From positions 1-33,896 of the forward strand of contig JACQRJ010000064.1 of the NCBI GenBank assembly GCA_016206505.1: a DNA stretch of 33,896 nucleotides, written 5' to 3'. The notes below the pieces were generated by a model. The model was not told where the DNA came from and searched no databases. It saw only the letters and a list, made by a program, of their open reading frames with translations. Source of the stretch: Candidatus Peregrinibacteria bacterium. GTDB lineage: Bacteria > Patescibacteriota > Gracilibacteria > UBA1369 > LOWO2-01-FULL-3. The position numbers and the translations under genes are program-made. Numbering within the stretch: the first letter of the stretch is position 1; every line of letters begins with the position of its first letter. Shown here in pieces: positions 25,753-33,896 of the stretch.

Positions 25753-27688
25753 AAAAGATTTTTCCCGATTGTTTGCAGGCCTAATAGTCATTGCAATCTC
25801 ATTGGGCAGTTTTGGAGGCAACTCAAATTTCGTTTCGGCTTCAGTGTTTGTTGATGAAGAACTCGAGGCAAAACATGAGAATTCTTTGAAAGCGATATTA
25901 GTGAATGATCTGATGAAGCCGTATATGACCACTATTCCTTGCGATATTGCCGTTGTGGGAGGTGGAAGTGGAGGTTTCGCGGCGGCGTTAGCCGCCGCGC
26001 GAATGGGGGTTCCCACCTGTCTGATTGAAAAAACGGACTGGCTGGGCGGGATGTTGACTGCTGCGGGGGTGTCAGGAATTGACGGTCATTTTGATACGGC
26101 TTCTGGAATTTTTCGGGAATTTCTGAATCGTGTCAGCAATTATTACGCAGAGCGGGAAACACTTGATGAAACAAACAGGTGTAAAGTCAGCTTTTTCTGT
26201 TTTGAGCCTCATATTGGTAATTTGATCCTGAATCAGATGTTTTCCGAGCAGAAAAACTTGAAAGTATTTTTTAATGCCGAGGTGCAGAAAGTTTATCGTG
26301 AAGAAAATACCGTTTTGGGAATAAGTTTTAAGATGGGAGGCAAAGAATATGTCATGCCCTCAAAAGTAACCATTGATGCCACGGAATTCGGTGATCTGAT
26401 GTATCTGGCAGACGTGCCTTTTGACCTTGGGGTAGACGAATATTCCGCCAAGGAAGACAAGCGTGGTTTGCAGTGCATTCAGCCTTTAACCTATGTGGCG
26501 ATTTTGAAAAATTATGAAAAGGATTCAACTATTAAAGAGCCGATGAATTATAAAGCGGAAAATTATCAATGCGTAACAAAAAACGAGCAATGCAAAGATT
26601 CAAACAGTCTTTTTACAAAAGAAAGACTTTTTACTTACGGTAAATTGCCAAATGGCAAGCTGATGCTGAATATTCCAAGCCACTCCTACGGCAATGATTT
26701 CGATGCAAGCGATCCGGAATTTGAAGATTTAAGCCGGTATCAGATCATGAAAAAAGCGAAAGATTATACAAAAGGTTTGATTTATTTCATGCAGCAGAAT
26801 CTCGGATTTGAATATTATGGCCTTTATAACGAGTTCGGGACAAATGATGCTTTTGCAAAAATCCCTTACGTGAGAGAGTCACGAAGGCTGGTTGGTGAAT
26901 ATCGTTTATCAAAAGAAGACGTGATGCCAAATTCCGGCCGCTCGAAGCTTTTTACTGACAGTATTGCCGTTGGAGATTATCCGATTGATCTGCATTTTTG
27001 CGATGCGGGTTATGGTGACATCTTTTTTTCCATTCCTCCCTATCAAATTCCTTACGGGGTAACTGTGCCTTTTGAGATCGATGGCTTTATGGCTGTGGAA
27101 AAAAACATTTCTGTAAGCCATTTGGTAAATGGTACGACAAGGTTGCAGCCTGTTGTAATGTCTGTAGGCCAGGGAGTGGGTGTTGCTGCGGCATTGGCCG
27201 TGCAAAATGATATTTTGCCTCGAGAAGTGCCGATCAATGAAATTCAGGATATCTTGTTGGATCAGGGTTCCAGAGTTTTTTATTTTCAGGATGTTCCTCC
27301 GGATCATTTCGCATATAAAGCCGTGAGTGAATTGGCCGTGCGAGGAGTGGTTTTCGGCTTTACGGATCAGAAATTTCTGCCATGGAAAAAGATAAAAAGA
27401 GAGGAATTTGAACAGATGCTAAATGGAGCATTGGCAAATTTTGGCGGTAAATATCCGTCTTTCGCCTTTTCGGATAAAGAAAGTAAAATGCAGAGATCGG
27501 AATTGGCCAGATTTTTGGCGGTACAGATTTTGGGACTTTCTCCGGATGAAAATTATATGATGTCACTGGCGGAAATGGGAGTCGTCAATGCGGATTTATC
27601 AAAATTCAGGCCGGATGATCTGAGCAGCAGAGCCGAGGCGGCTGTTATGTTGATGAGAGTGATCGATATTTTAGAGGGCGGTTTTTAG
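25733..27688 (+). CDS. Secreted FAD-dependent oxidoreductase with C-terminal SLH-like repeats
   Basis: N-terminal hydrophobic signal; CDIAVVGGGSGGFAAALAAARMGVPTCLIEKTDWLGGML; VPPDHFAYKAVSELAVRGVVFGFTDQKFLPWKKIKREEFEQML. Confidence 0.85.
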   Translation: MATLTNKKDFSRLFAGLIVIAISLGSFGGNSNFVSASVFVDEELEAKHENSLKAILVNDLMKPYMTTIPCDIAVVGGGSGGFAAALAAARMGVPTCLIEKTDWLGGMLTAAGVSGIDGHFDTASGIFREFLNRVSNYYAERETLDETNRCKVSFFCFEPHIGNLILNQMFSEQKNLKVFFNAEVQKVYREENTVLGISFKMGGKEYVMPSKVTIDATEFGDLMYLADVPFDLGVDEYSAKEDKRGLQCIQPLTYVAILKNYEKDSTIKEPMNYKAENYQCVTKNEQCKDSNSLFTKERLFTYGKLPNGKLMLNIPSHSYGNDFDASDPEFEDLSRYQIMKKAKDYTKGLIYFMQQNLGFEYYGLYNEFGTNDAFAKIPYVRESRRLVGEYRLSKEDVMPNSGRSKLFTDSIAVGDYPIDLHFCDAGYGDIFFSIPPYQIPYGVTVPFEIDGFMAVEKNISVSHLVNGTTRLQPVVMSVGQGVGVAAALAVQNDILPREVPINEIQDILLDQGSRVFYFQDVPPDHFAYKAVSELAVRGVVFGFTDQKFLPWKKIKREEFEQMLNGALANFGGKYPSFAFSDKESKMQRSELARFLAVQILGLSPDENYMMSLAEMGVVNADLSKFRPDDLSSRAEAAVMLMRVIDILEGGF

Positions 27689-27713
27689 ACTTCTTAACAG
27701 TTTTACAATTTGA

Positions 27714-27719
27714 TATACT
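27714..27719 (+). promoter_or_regulatory. -10 element for pcrA, 9 nt from ATG
   Basis: TATACT; weak TTCTTA 17 nt upstream. Confidence 0.45.
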
Positions 27720-27728
27720 CCGCTGGCC

Positions 27729-29906
27729 ATGAGTAGAATTTTGCAAAATCTGAATGAAAAACAAATTGAAGCCGTGACTCATTTTACCGGACCTCTTTTG
27801 GTTTATGCGGGTGCGGGAAGCGGCAAAACAAGCGCTTTAACTCATAGAATAGCCTATCTGATCGAGGAAAAATTCATAAATCCCTGGAATATTCTGGCGG
27901 TAACTTTTACCAATAAAGCTGCAAATGAAATGAAGCAGCGTCTAGTGAAGCTTTTGGGACGCGAGGAAGCGCAGGATAGCAATATGCCGACAGTTGGAAC
28001 TTTTCATAATATCTGTGTGCGCATTTTGAGAAAGGAAATCCATTTACTGGATTTTGAGAATACTTTTGCAATTTACGACATCGTCGATCAGCAAATTCTG
28101 ATTAAGAGAATCATGGAAGAACTTTTTATGGATATTAAAAAACTCAATCCAAAAGCGGTTCTGGCTCATATTTCAAATGCAAAAAGCCAGTTACTTACTC
28201 ATGAAGAATATGCCAACTATGCTAATGATTTTTTCAGTGAAAAAGTGGCGCAGATTTATCTCAGATATCAGGCCGCGCTGAGGCGCAACAATGCTTTGGA
28301 TTTTGATGATCTGATTATGAAAACGGTTGAACTTTTCAAAAAATTCCCCGATGTGCTCGACCGCTATCAGGAAAAATTCCGGTTTATTTCGGTGGATGAG
28401 TATCAGGATACAAATAAATCCCAATATATTTTTATAAAAATGCTGGCCGAAAAATATCAAAATCTCTGCGTAATCGGCGATAGCGATCAAAGCATTTACA
28501 GTTGGCGTGGCGCCACAATTCAAAATATTCTGGATTTTGAAAAGGATTATCCGGGGGCGAAAGTTGTCTTGTTGGAGCAAAATTACAGGAGTACGCAGGT
28601 GATTTTGGATGCTGCAAATATGGTAATTGCGCGGAATATGCAAAGAAGAGAAAAGAAGTTGTGGACGGAAAAACAGGGCGGAGAGAAAATTTCACAATGG
28701 CTTTGCGATAATGAAAGGCACGAAGCGGAAATGATTTTGAGGGAAATAAAGAGCAAAATTGTCGGCAGTGAATATCCGGTTTATAACGATTTCGTTATTT
28801 TATATCGGACAAATGCCCAGTCGCGCGTGTTTGAAGAAGCTTTTTTGCGCCATGCTATTCCTTATCGAATCGTCGGAGGAATAAAGTTTTACGATCGCAA
28901 AGAGGTAAAAGATATTTTGGCTTATTTGCGCATAGTTCAGAATCCGAGCGATAGCGTGAGTCTGCTGCGAATTATCAATACTCCGACAAGAAAAATCGGA
29001 GATAAAACTTTGCTTTGCGTGGAAGATTTTGCCAGAAAACACGAAATATCCGTTTTTAATGCGATGCTTTTGGCTGATGAAATCGAAGAAATTCCGGCGG
29101 CGAAGAAAAAGGCGATTGAGGATTTTGCAAAAATCATCAAAGAGTTGCAGATTTTAAATGCTCAGTCTCCCGCCAGCGCCATGATTAAATATGTTCTGGA
29201 CAAAACCGGCTACAAAAAAATGGTGGATGACGGCAGTGTCGAAGGTGAAGCCAGGCTGGAAAATATTTCCGAGCTTGTGACTGTGGCTTATAAATATGAT
29301 CGTCTGGAAAATGGCATGTCTCTTAATATTTTTCTGGAAGAAGTGAGCCTGATTTCCGATCTGGACAGCATTGAAGACAAAGATAATGCGGTTACATTGA
29401 TGACTGCACATGCGGCCAAAGGGCTTGAATTTCAATATGTCTTTGTTGCGGGGCTGGAAGACGGCGTATTTCCGCACAGCAGAAGTTTGATGGATCGCGA
29501 AGAGCTGGAGGAAGAACGCAGACTTATGTATGTGGCGATGACCCGAGCCAAGGAAAAACTGTATCTGCTTCATTCCCAGACAAGAATGCTCTACGGAGAA
29601 GCCAAAAGTAATGCGCCTTCGCAATTTTTGGCTGATATAAACGATGAACTTGTGGAGAGAAACTTCGGTCAACATTCATATCGCGGACATATTTCTATTG
29701 CTTCAATTGAAAACAGGCCGGTGCCGATCGAGCTTGATGCCGGATTTGAAACGGACCTGGGGCAAGGAGACCGAGTTACGCATGGAATTTTTGGTCAGGG
29801 AATAGTGATAGATATAACAGGCGGAGTGATTACAGTGGCTTTTGAAGACAGCAAAGTTGGAGTGAAAAAATTGGCTTTGTCTATTGCGCCGTTAAAACGT
29901 GTTTAG
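27729..29906 (+). CDS. pcrA: UvrD/PcrA-family helicase
   Basis: AGAGSGKTSALTHRIAYLI; DEYQDTNKSQY; GDSDQSIYSWRGA; MTAHAAKGLEFQYVFVAG; C-terminal GDRVTHGIFGQGIVIDI. Confidence 0.96.
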   Translation: MSRILQNLNEKQIEAVTHFTGPLLVYAGAGSGKTSALTHRIAYLIEEKFINPWNILAVTFTNKAANEMKQRLVKLLGREEAQDSNMPTVGTFHNICVRILRKEIHLLDFENTFAIYDIVDQQILIKRIMEELFMDIKKLNPKAVLAHISNAKSQLLTHEEYANYANDFFSEKVAQIYLRYQAALRRNNALDFDDLIMKTVELFKKFPDVLDRYQEKFRFISVDEYQDTNKSQYIFIKMLAEKYQNLCVIGDSDQSIYSWRGATIQNILDFEKDYPGAKVVLLEQNYRSTQVILDAANMVIARNMQRREKKLWTEKQGGEKISQWLCDNERHEAEMILREIKSKIVGSEYPVYNDFVILYRTNAQSRVFEEAFLRHAIPYRIVGGIKFYDRKEVKDILAYLRIVQNPSDSVSLLRIINTPTRKIGDKTLLCVEDFARKHEISVFNAMLLADEIEEIPAAKKKAIEDFAKIIKELQILNAQSPASAMIKYVLDKTGYKKMVDDGSVEGEARLENISELVTVAYKYDRLENGMSLNIFLEEVSLISDLDSIEDKDNAVTLMTAHAAKGLEFQYVFVAGLEDGVFPHSRSLMDREELEEERRLMYVAMTRAKEKLYLLHSQTRMLYGEAKSNAPSQFLADINDELVERNFGQHSYRGHISIASIENRPVPIELDAGFETDLGQGDRVTHGIFGQGIVIDITGGVITVAFEDSKVGVKKLALSIAPLKRV

Positions 29907-29926
29907 ATTTTTGATTTGAGTGATTT

Positions 29927-30724
29927 ATGAAAATTTTGTTTATCGGGGATATTTATGGGCGGCCAGGGAGAGAGATCGTTCGCAAAATTTTGCCCGAAGT
30001 TTTATCAGAGCATAGGCCTGATCTGGTTTTGGCAAATGCGGAAAACTTGACTCATGGTAATGGGTTTTCAGCAAAGCATATTGAAGAAATGATAGGACTT
30101 GGTATCGATGCTTTTACGACAGGAAATCATGTCTGGGATAATAAAGATGGGGTTTCGTATTTGGGCGATCCTGCTTTTCCCGTCCTGCGGCCGGCTAATT
30201 TTGCAGGAGAAAACCTGCCTGGAAGAGGTTATGGCCTTTTTGAAGGGAAAAACGGCGGGAGGATTTTGGTTATAAATTTACAGGGAGGTATTTTCATGAA
30301 AATGGCAGTGAAATCCCCTTTTTTGGTTGCAGATGCGATTCTGCAGCAGTTTGATGGAGAAGATATTGCAGGCATTTTTGTTGATTTTCATGCTGAGACA
30401 ACTTCAGAAAAATATGCGCTGGGTTGTTATCTTGATGGCCGTGTAAGTGCTTTTGTTGGCACTCATACCCATGTTGCGACTTGCGATTTGCGTATACTTG
30501 ACAAGGGTACCGCTTTTATGTCCGATGTGGGCATGACAGGGCCGTATGACAGTGTGATTGGTGTGCAAAAAGAGTTGGTGATAAAAAAATTTTTGACCGG
30601 CGAAAAAGTGCCTTTTCATCCTGAGACAGAGGGTAAAATGATCTTTAATTCCGTGCTTATCGAGCTTGACCCTAAAAATAAAAAAGCATTAAATGTAACG
30701 CATGTAACTAAATTTTATGGATGA
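29927..30724 (+). CDS. ymdB: YmdB-family metallophosphoesterase (TIGR00282-like)
   Basis: MKILFIGDIYGRPGREIV; TTGNHVWDNKD; VDFHAETTSEKYALGCYLDGRVSAFVGTHTHVATCD. Confidence 0.93.
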   Translation: MKILFIGDIYGRPGREIVRKILPEVLSEHRPDLVLANAENLTHGNGFSAKHIEEMIGLGIDAFTTGNHVWDNKDGVSYLGDPAFPVLRPANFAGENLPGRGYGLFEGKNGGRILVINLQGGIFMKMAVKSPFLVADAILQQFDGEDIAGIFVDFHAETTSEKYALGCYLDGRVSAFVGTHTHVATCDLRILDKGTAFMSDVGMTGPYDSVIGVQKELVIKKFLTGEKVPFHPETEGKMIFNSVLIELDPKNKKALNVTHVTKFYG

Positions 30725-31937
30725 ACAAAAAGGCAGACTTAGAGGTTATTTGATTATTGCGATTTTGGCATTTGTTATCGGGTGGCAGCTGACAAATTAT
30801 GGCTTTTTGGAGCGATTTTCCTTGGGCAAGCCGCCTGTGAATGACGTTTCTCCGGTTACAAGCGCCGATTTGCAGGACGTCAATCTGGATCTTTTCTGGA
30901 TGATCTGGAAAATGCTGGATGAGCAACATGTGGACAGCGCAAATGTCAAAGATGACGCAAAAGTTTATGGCGCGATTCGCGGTCTGGTTGATTCTTATGG
31001 CGATCCTTATACGTCTTTTATGGATCCTTCCGAGTCGAAAGAATTTACCGACAGTATCGAAGGAAAGCTTGAGGGCATTGGTGCGGAACTTATAAAAGAG
31101 GATGGCAATCTGGTGATTGTAACTCCATTGAAAAACAGTCCTGCGGAAAAGGCGGGACTGAAAGCTCAGGATATAATTTTGAAAGTGGAAAAGGAGTACA
31201 CGGCGGATATGAGTATGTTTGAAGCGATTATGAAGATTCGCGGAGAAAAGGGAACGACGGTGAATCTGACTGTCGCCAGGAAGGGCATGGATAAGCCGTT
31301 TGAGGTTTCAATAGTGCGTGACAGTATAGATATTGACAGCGTGACCATGGAAAAACTTGAAGGAGGGATTGTTTATTTAAGCGTTAATCAATTCAATGAC
31401 AAGACAAACGATCAATTTGGAAAAGCTGTGAGCGAACTTATTTTGGATGAGCCGAAGGGACTGATTGTGGATTTGAGGTTTAATGGCGGAGGATATCTGG
31501 ATATTGCTGTGGAACTTTTGTCTTATTTGTTGCCTTCAAAAACTCCGGTGGTTTTGATTCGTGATAAAAATGGAGAGGAGGTGAAAAAATTGGCTAATGG
31601 CAATCCTAAACTTTTGAATGTGCCTTTGGTGGTTTTGGTAAATGAAGGGAGCGCTTCAGCTTCTGAGATTGTTGCGGGAGCTATTGCCGATCAGAAGAGA
31701 GGTGTCATCATGGGCACAGTGACTTTCGGCAAAGGAACTGTGCAGGAAGTAGCTGATTTTGCCGATGGATCGAGCATAAGATTTACGATAGCGAAATGGT
31801 TTACTCCAAACGGGAAAAGTGTTGATAAGGTCGGACTTACTCCGGATATTCTGGTGGAAGTTTCTGATGAAGATGCGGAAAAGAATTATGATCGTCAAAA
31901 AGAGGAAGCGGCGAAGTATTTGAGGGGGCTTTTGTGA
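30717..31937 (+). CDS. ctpA: S41-family C-terminal processing peptidase with PDZ domain
   Basis: Signal anchor; YGDPYTSFMDPSESKEF; PDZ; VNEGSASASEIVAGAIADQKRGVIMGTVTFGKGTVQ. Confidence 0.95.
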   Translation: MDEQKGRLRGYLIIAILAFVIGWQLTNYGFLERFSLGKPPVNDVSPVTSADLQDVNLDLFWMIWKMLDEQHVDSANVKDDAKVYGAIRGLVDSYGDPYTSFMDPSESKEFTDSIEGKLEGIGAELIKEDGNLVIVTPLKNSPAEKAGLKAQDIILKVEKEYTADMSMFEAIMKIRGEKGTTVNLTVARKGMDKPFEVSIVRDSIDIDSVTMEKLEGGIVYLSVNQFNDKTNDQFGKAVSELILDEPKGLIVDLRFNGGGYLDIAVELLSYLLPSKTPVVLIRDKNGEEVKKLANGNPKLLNVPLVVLVNEGSASASEIVAGAIADQKRGVIMGTVTFGKGTVQEVADFADGSSIRFTIAKWFTPNGKSVDKVGLTPDILVEVSDEDAEKNYDRQKEEAAKYLRGLL

Positions 31938-32009
31938 GTGGCGTTTCATGACTGCAATTTGCTTTGCAGCTCGGGCTGAAACTGCTATAAATGGTTTAAA
32001 TTAACCCAA

Positions 32010-32969
32010 ATGTTTATGACCGCAGCAAAACAACAGACCAATATTGGCGACGAAGAAGAATTGCCAGTAGTTTCTGAAAAGAGCAAGAAAGACGAAATTT
32101 TAGGCGCTTATCAGTTGTTGATACAAAAATTCAGGGAAGGCGGACAGTCCACACAGGAACGCAAAATCGCCATTGCAAGAAAAAATGAAGATGATCTTGT
32201 GGAAAATGCTTCAAAGCTTGCCGCGAATGACATTTTGGCAAATGTGGCCGGTCTTGAAGCATCCGTAAGAAAATGGCTTTCGGAACTGGCGGAATCTTTG
32301 ATCAAAGAACTTCAAAATCTAAAAAATGCCAGAGAAGCTCTGCAAATTGAAAAAAATCGCCTTGAAGAAGTTCACGAAATTAAAGCGGAAGCCGATACTC
32401 TTTCAAATCTGATATTGGCTCATGGGGAAAAGGAGAAGGAACTGGAAAAAATAATGTTTTTGCAGCGGGAAAATTGGCAAAAAGAACAGGACGAATATAA
32501 ATATCAATTGGGCTTAAAACGCAGAAAAGAGGAAGACGAGTATGAAGAAAAACGTCTGACGAAGGAAAGAATTTTGAAAGATAGAGAGCAGCGAATGGCT
32601 GAGCAGGAGGAGGAGTTAAAAAACTTAAGGCTACTCAAGGAGGCTTTTGACCAGCGTCTTTTGACAGAGCTTGAAATTGCGAAAGAAGAAGCTATCCGTC
32701 AAACAAGAGAAAAAGGTGCAATTGAGGCAAAATTATTGGCTGAAAAAACGGAGTCGGAAAAACGGATGTCAAATCTGACGATTGATACTTTAAGCAAGCA
32801 ATTGGCTCAGTATGAAAGCGACATTCAAAAATTGAAAAAAGAATTGGAAATAGCAAATAACGGGGTTAAGGATATTGCTTTGAAAGTTATTGAAAGCAGA
32901 GGGAGGCAGGGCGATCAGCATCGTCCTTTGGAACCTGGCCGCAAAGAGGAAAAGGTGCGAACTGAATAA
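32010..32969 (+). CDS. Hypothetical coiled-coil protein
   Basis: Extended Glu/Lys-rich heptad-like sequence. Confidence 0.7.
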   Translation: MFMTAAKQQTNIGDEEELPVVSEKSKKDEILGAYQLLIQKFREGGQSTQERKIAIARKNEDDLVENASKLAANDILANVAGLEASVRKWLSELAESLIKELQNLKNAREALQIEKNRLEEVHEIKAEADTLSNLILAHGEKEKELEKIMFLQRENWQKEQDEYKYQLGLKRRKEEDEYEEKRLTKERILKDREQRMAEQEEELKNLRLLKEAFDQRLLTELEIAKEEAIRQTREKGAIEAKLLAEKTESEKRMSNLTIDTLSKQLAQYESDIQKLKKELEIANNGVKDIALKVIESRGRQGDQHRPLEPGRKEEKVRTE

Positions 32970-33082
32970 ATATTGCCCCTTTAGTTTACAGTTTCGTTGC
33001 GATTTGCTTGCATTTTGTTATTGTTTTGTTATTATATATGTGCAAGCCAGAGTGCTGTTAAACTACAGCTTCTCGGGTGACA

Positions 33083-33114
33083 CAGAAACTCTTCCGAAAG
33101 GAAGGGTTTTTCTG
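33083..33114 (+). terminator. Hairpin terminator candidate
   Basis: CAGAAACTCTTCC-GAAA-GGAAGGGTTTTTCTG, GNRA-type tetraloop with internal T-run. Confidence 0.55.
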
Positions 33115-33140
33115 TATAATTTGTTGGCCTGGTGAAGCAT

Positions 33141-33216
33141 GGGGCTGTAGTTTAATGGTAAAATACTCTGGCCTGTCACCCGAGAGATGCGAGTTCAAAT
33201 CTCGTCGGCTCCACCA
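33141..33216 (+). tRNA. tRNA-Asp-like (GTC anticodon), encoded CCA, atypical anticodon arm
   Basis: GGGGCTG/CGGCTCC acceptor, GCGAG-TTCAAAT-CTCGT T-arm, CTGTCAC anticodon loop, ACCA end; TATAAT at 33115-33120. Confidence 0.85.
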
Positions 33217-33494
33217 AGCTTTTTAGGGCTATTCTTCAAGGCTATCTGTATAAAAATTCAAAGCTGTTTCGTACCAGTACGAAAAATTGGATTGCGGTGC
33301 AGATTTGCGATTATGGCAAAATCGTAGTCTAAGCAGAAATCCTTCCTAGGAAACGAAGGTGGTGGATTCGGATTTTCCGCTGCAGACAGATAAAAATCTG
33401 CGTTCGAGAGAAATGGCAGCGACCTGAAATTAGAAGTTGTCGTTTTTAAAGTTTCACCGGTGACACTTTTGTTTGGGACACGAGATGGCATAAA

Positions 33495-33896
33495 TCAGGC
33501 CCGCTGTTTGCTTTTGAAGAGGCGAGAAGCCAGGGCGGCGATTGCCAAAATCAGCATCCAGGCGGAGTTGCCTGTTGGATTTTCGGACGGGGCGCTCTTC
33601 TGTGCGCCGCTTGGCGAGCCGGCAAGTCTACCGACTGTACAACCTTCCGAATTGTTCGATGGCGGCGGCGAGCTTGTTTCTGCGCTGGCTGTTTCCGATT
33701 GGAGTTCCCACGGTATCTTGCCGTCCGGTCCCTCAAGCGGATTTGGCATTGCGGGGAAAAATGGCACTTCTTCGCCTGTTGCGGCCTTGATTTTATGCCA
33801 GATTCCGGCTTCGGTAAGAGCTAAAATCTGTGTTCCATTCAGTTTCATCAAAACTGTTGTTCCCGCTTTGTTGTTTCGTACTTCAACGTAATCCAC
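33495..33896 (-). CDS. C-terminal part of a secreted protein with a C-terminal TM anchor and basic tail (truncated by window edge)
   Basis: Ser/Pro-rich linker followed by NSAWMLILAIAALASRLFKSKQRA; open at the window end. Confidence 0.65.
   Translation of the reverse strand: MDYVEVRNNKAGTTVLMKLNGTQILALTEAGIWHKIKAATGEEVPFFPAMPNPLEGPDGKIPWELQSETASAETSSPPPSNNSEGCTVGRLAGSPSGAQKSAPSENPTGNSAWMLILAIAALASRLFKSKQRA

Noticed and set aside
25978-25999. CGCGGCGGC-GTTA-GCCGCCGCG hairpin in the FAD oxidoreductase
   Set aside because: Falls in the Ala/Gly-rich dinucleotide-binding motif, where GCG/GCC codons readily create such pairing; no sign of mobility.
33258-33891. ORFs 33258-33491 (-) and 33460-33891 (+)
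   Set aside because: The first is low-complexity with no recognisable domain; the second is antisense to the better-supported C-terminus of the secreted protein at 33495-33896.
27-33896. Alternative genetic code (UGA as Gly) as in Gracilibacteria/Absconditabacteria
   Set aside because: Several genes end naturally at TGA (gdhA, MNT, zinc-ribbon ORF, nrdR, ctpA) and I saw no internal in-frame TGA in conserved domains.

Overview
A gene-dense, mostly housekeeping 33.9-kb window that uses the standard stop code (TGA is a stop). Gene content suggests a CPR/Patescibacteria-like bacterium, possibly Peregrinibacteria-like, but this is inference only. Recognisable genes: a cohesin/dockerin pair, glutamate dehydrogenase, PPDK, a MNT nucleotidyltransferase, NAD kinase, a GT4 glycosyltransferase, recA-recX-nusA-pilB, dprA, a Cys-rich 539-aa protein, purM, ftsE, xerC, dgt-like, nrdR, an L,D-transpeptidase, a secreted FAD oxidoreductase with an SLH-like tail, pcrA, ymdB, a ctpA-type protease and a tRNA-Asp-like gene. 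The most interesting signal is a family of ~120-127 bp imperfect palindromes, six full copies and one half copy, all between 11.4 and 19.7 kb. Their outer arms differ between copies but each copy stays self-complementary, and inner sequence blocks are shared. Four copies start at or within 0-2 nt of a stop codon. One lies in the recA 5' leader, two fill the recA-recX junction in an open frame, and one is an in-frame 41-codon insert inside RecX, which resembles Rickettsia palindromic elements. Other notable signals: a perfect 18-bp palindrome in the recA promoter with a near copy inside the repeats; a 31-bp AT-rich 11-bp-periodic sequence present twice in opposite orientation; a HEPN partner truncated to ~11 codons next to the MNT gene; several apparently leaderless promoters with no Shine-Dalgarno motifs; and tRNA-Asp-antisense blocks upstream of a tRNA with an odd anticodon arm. 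All calls are by eye; no searches or folding were run.
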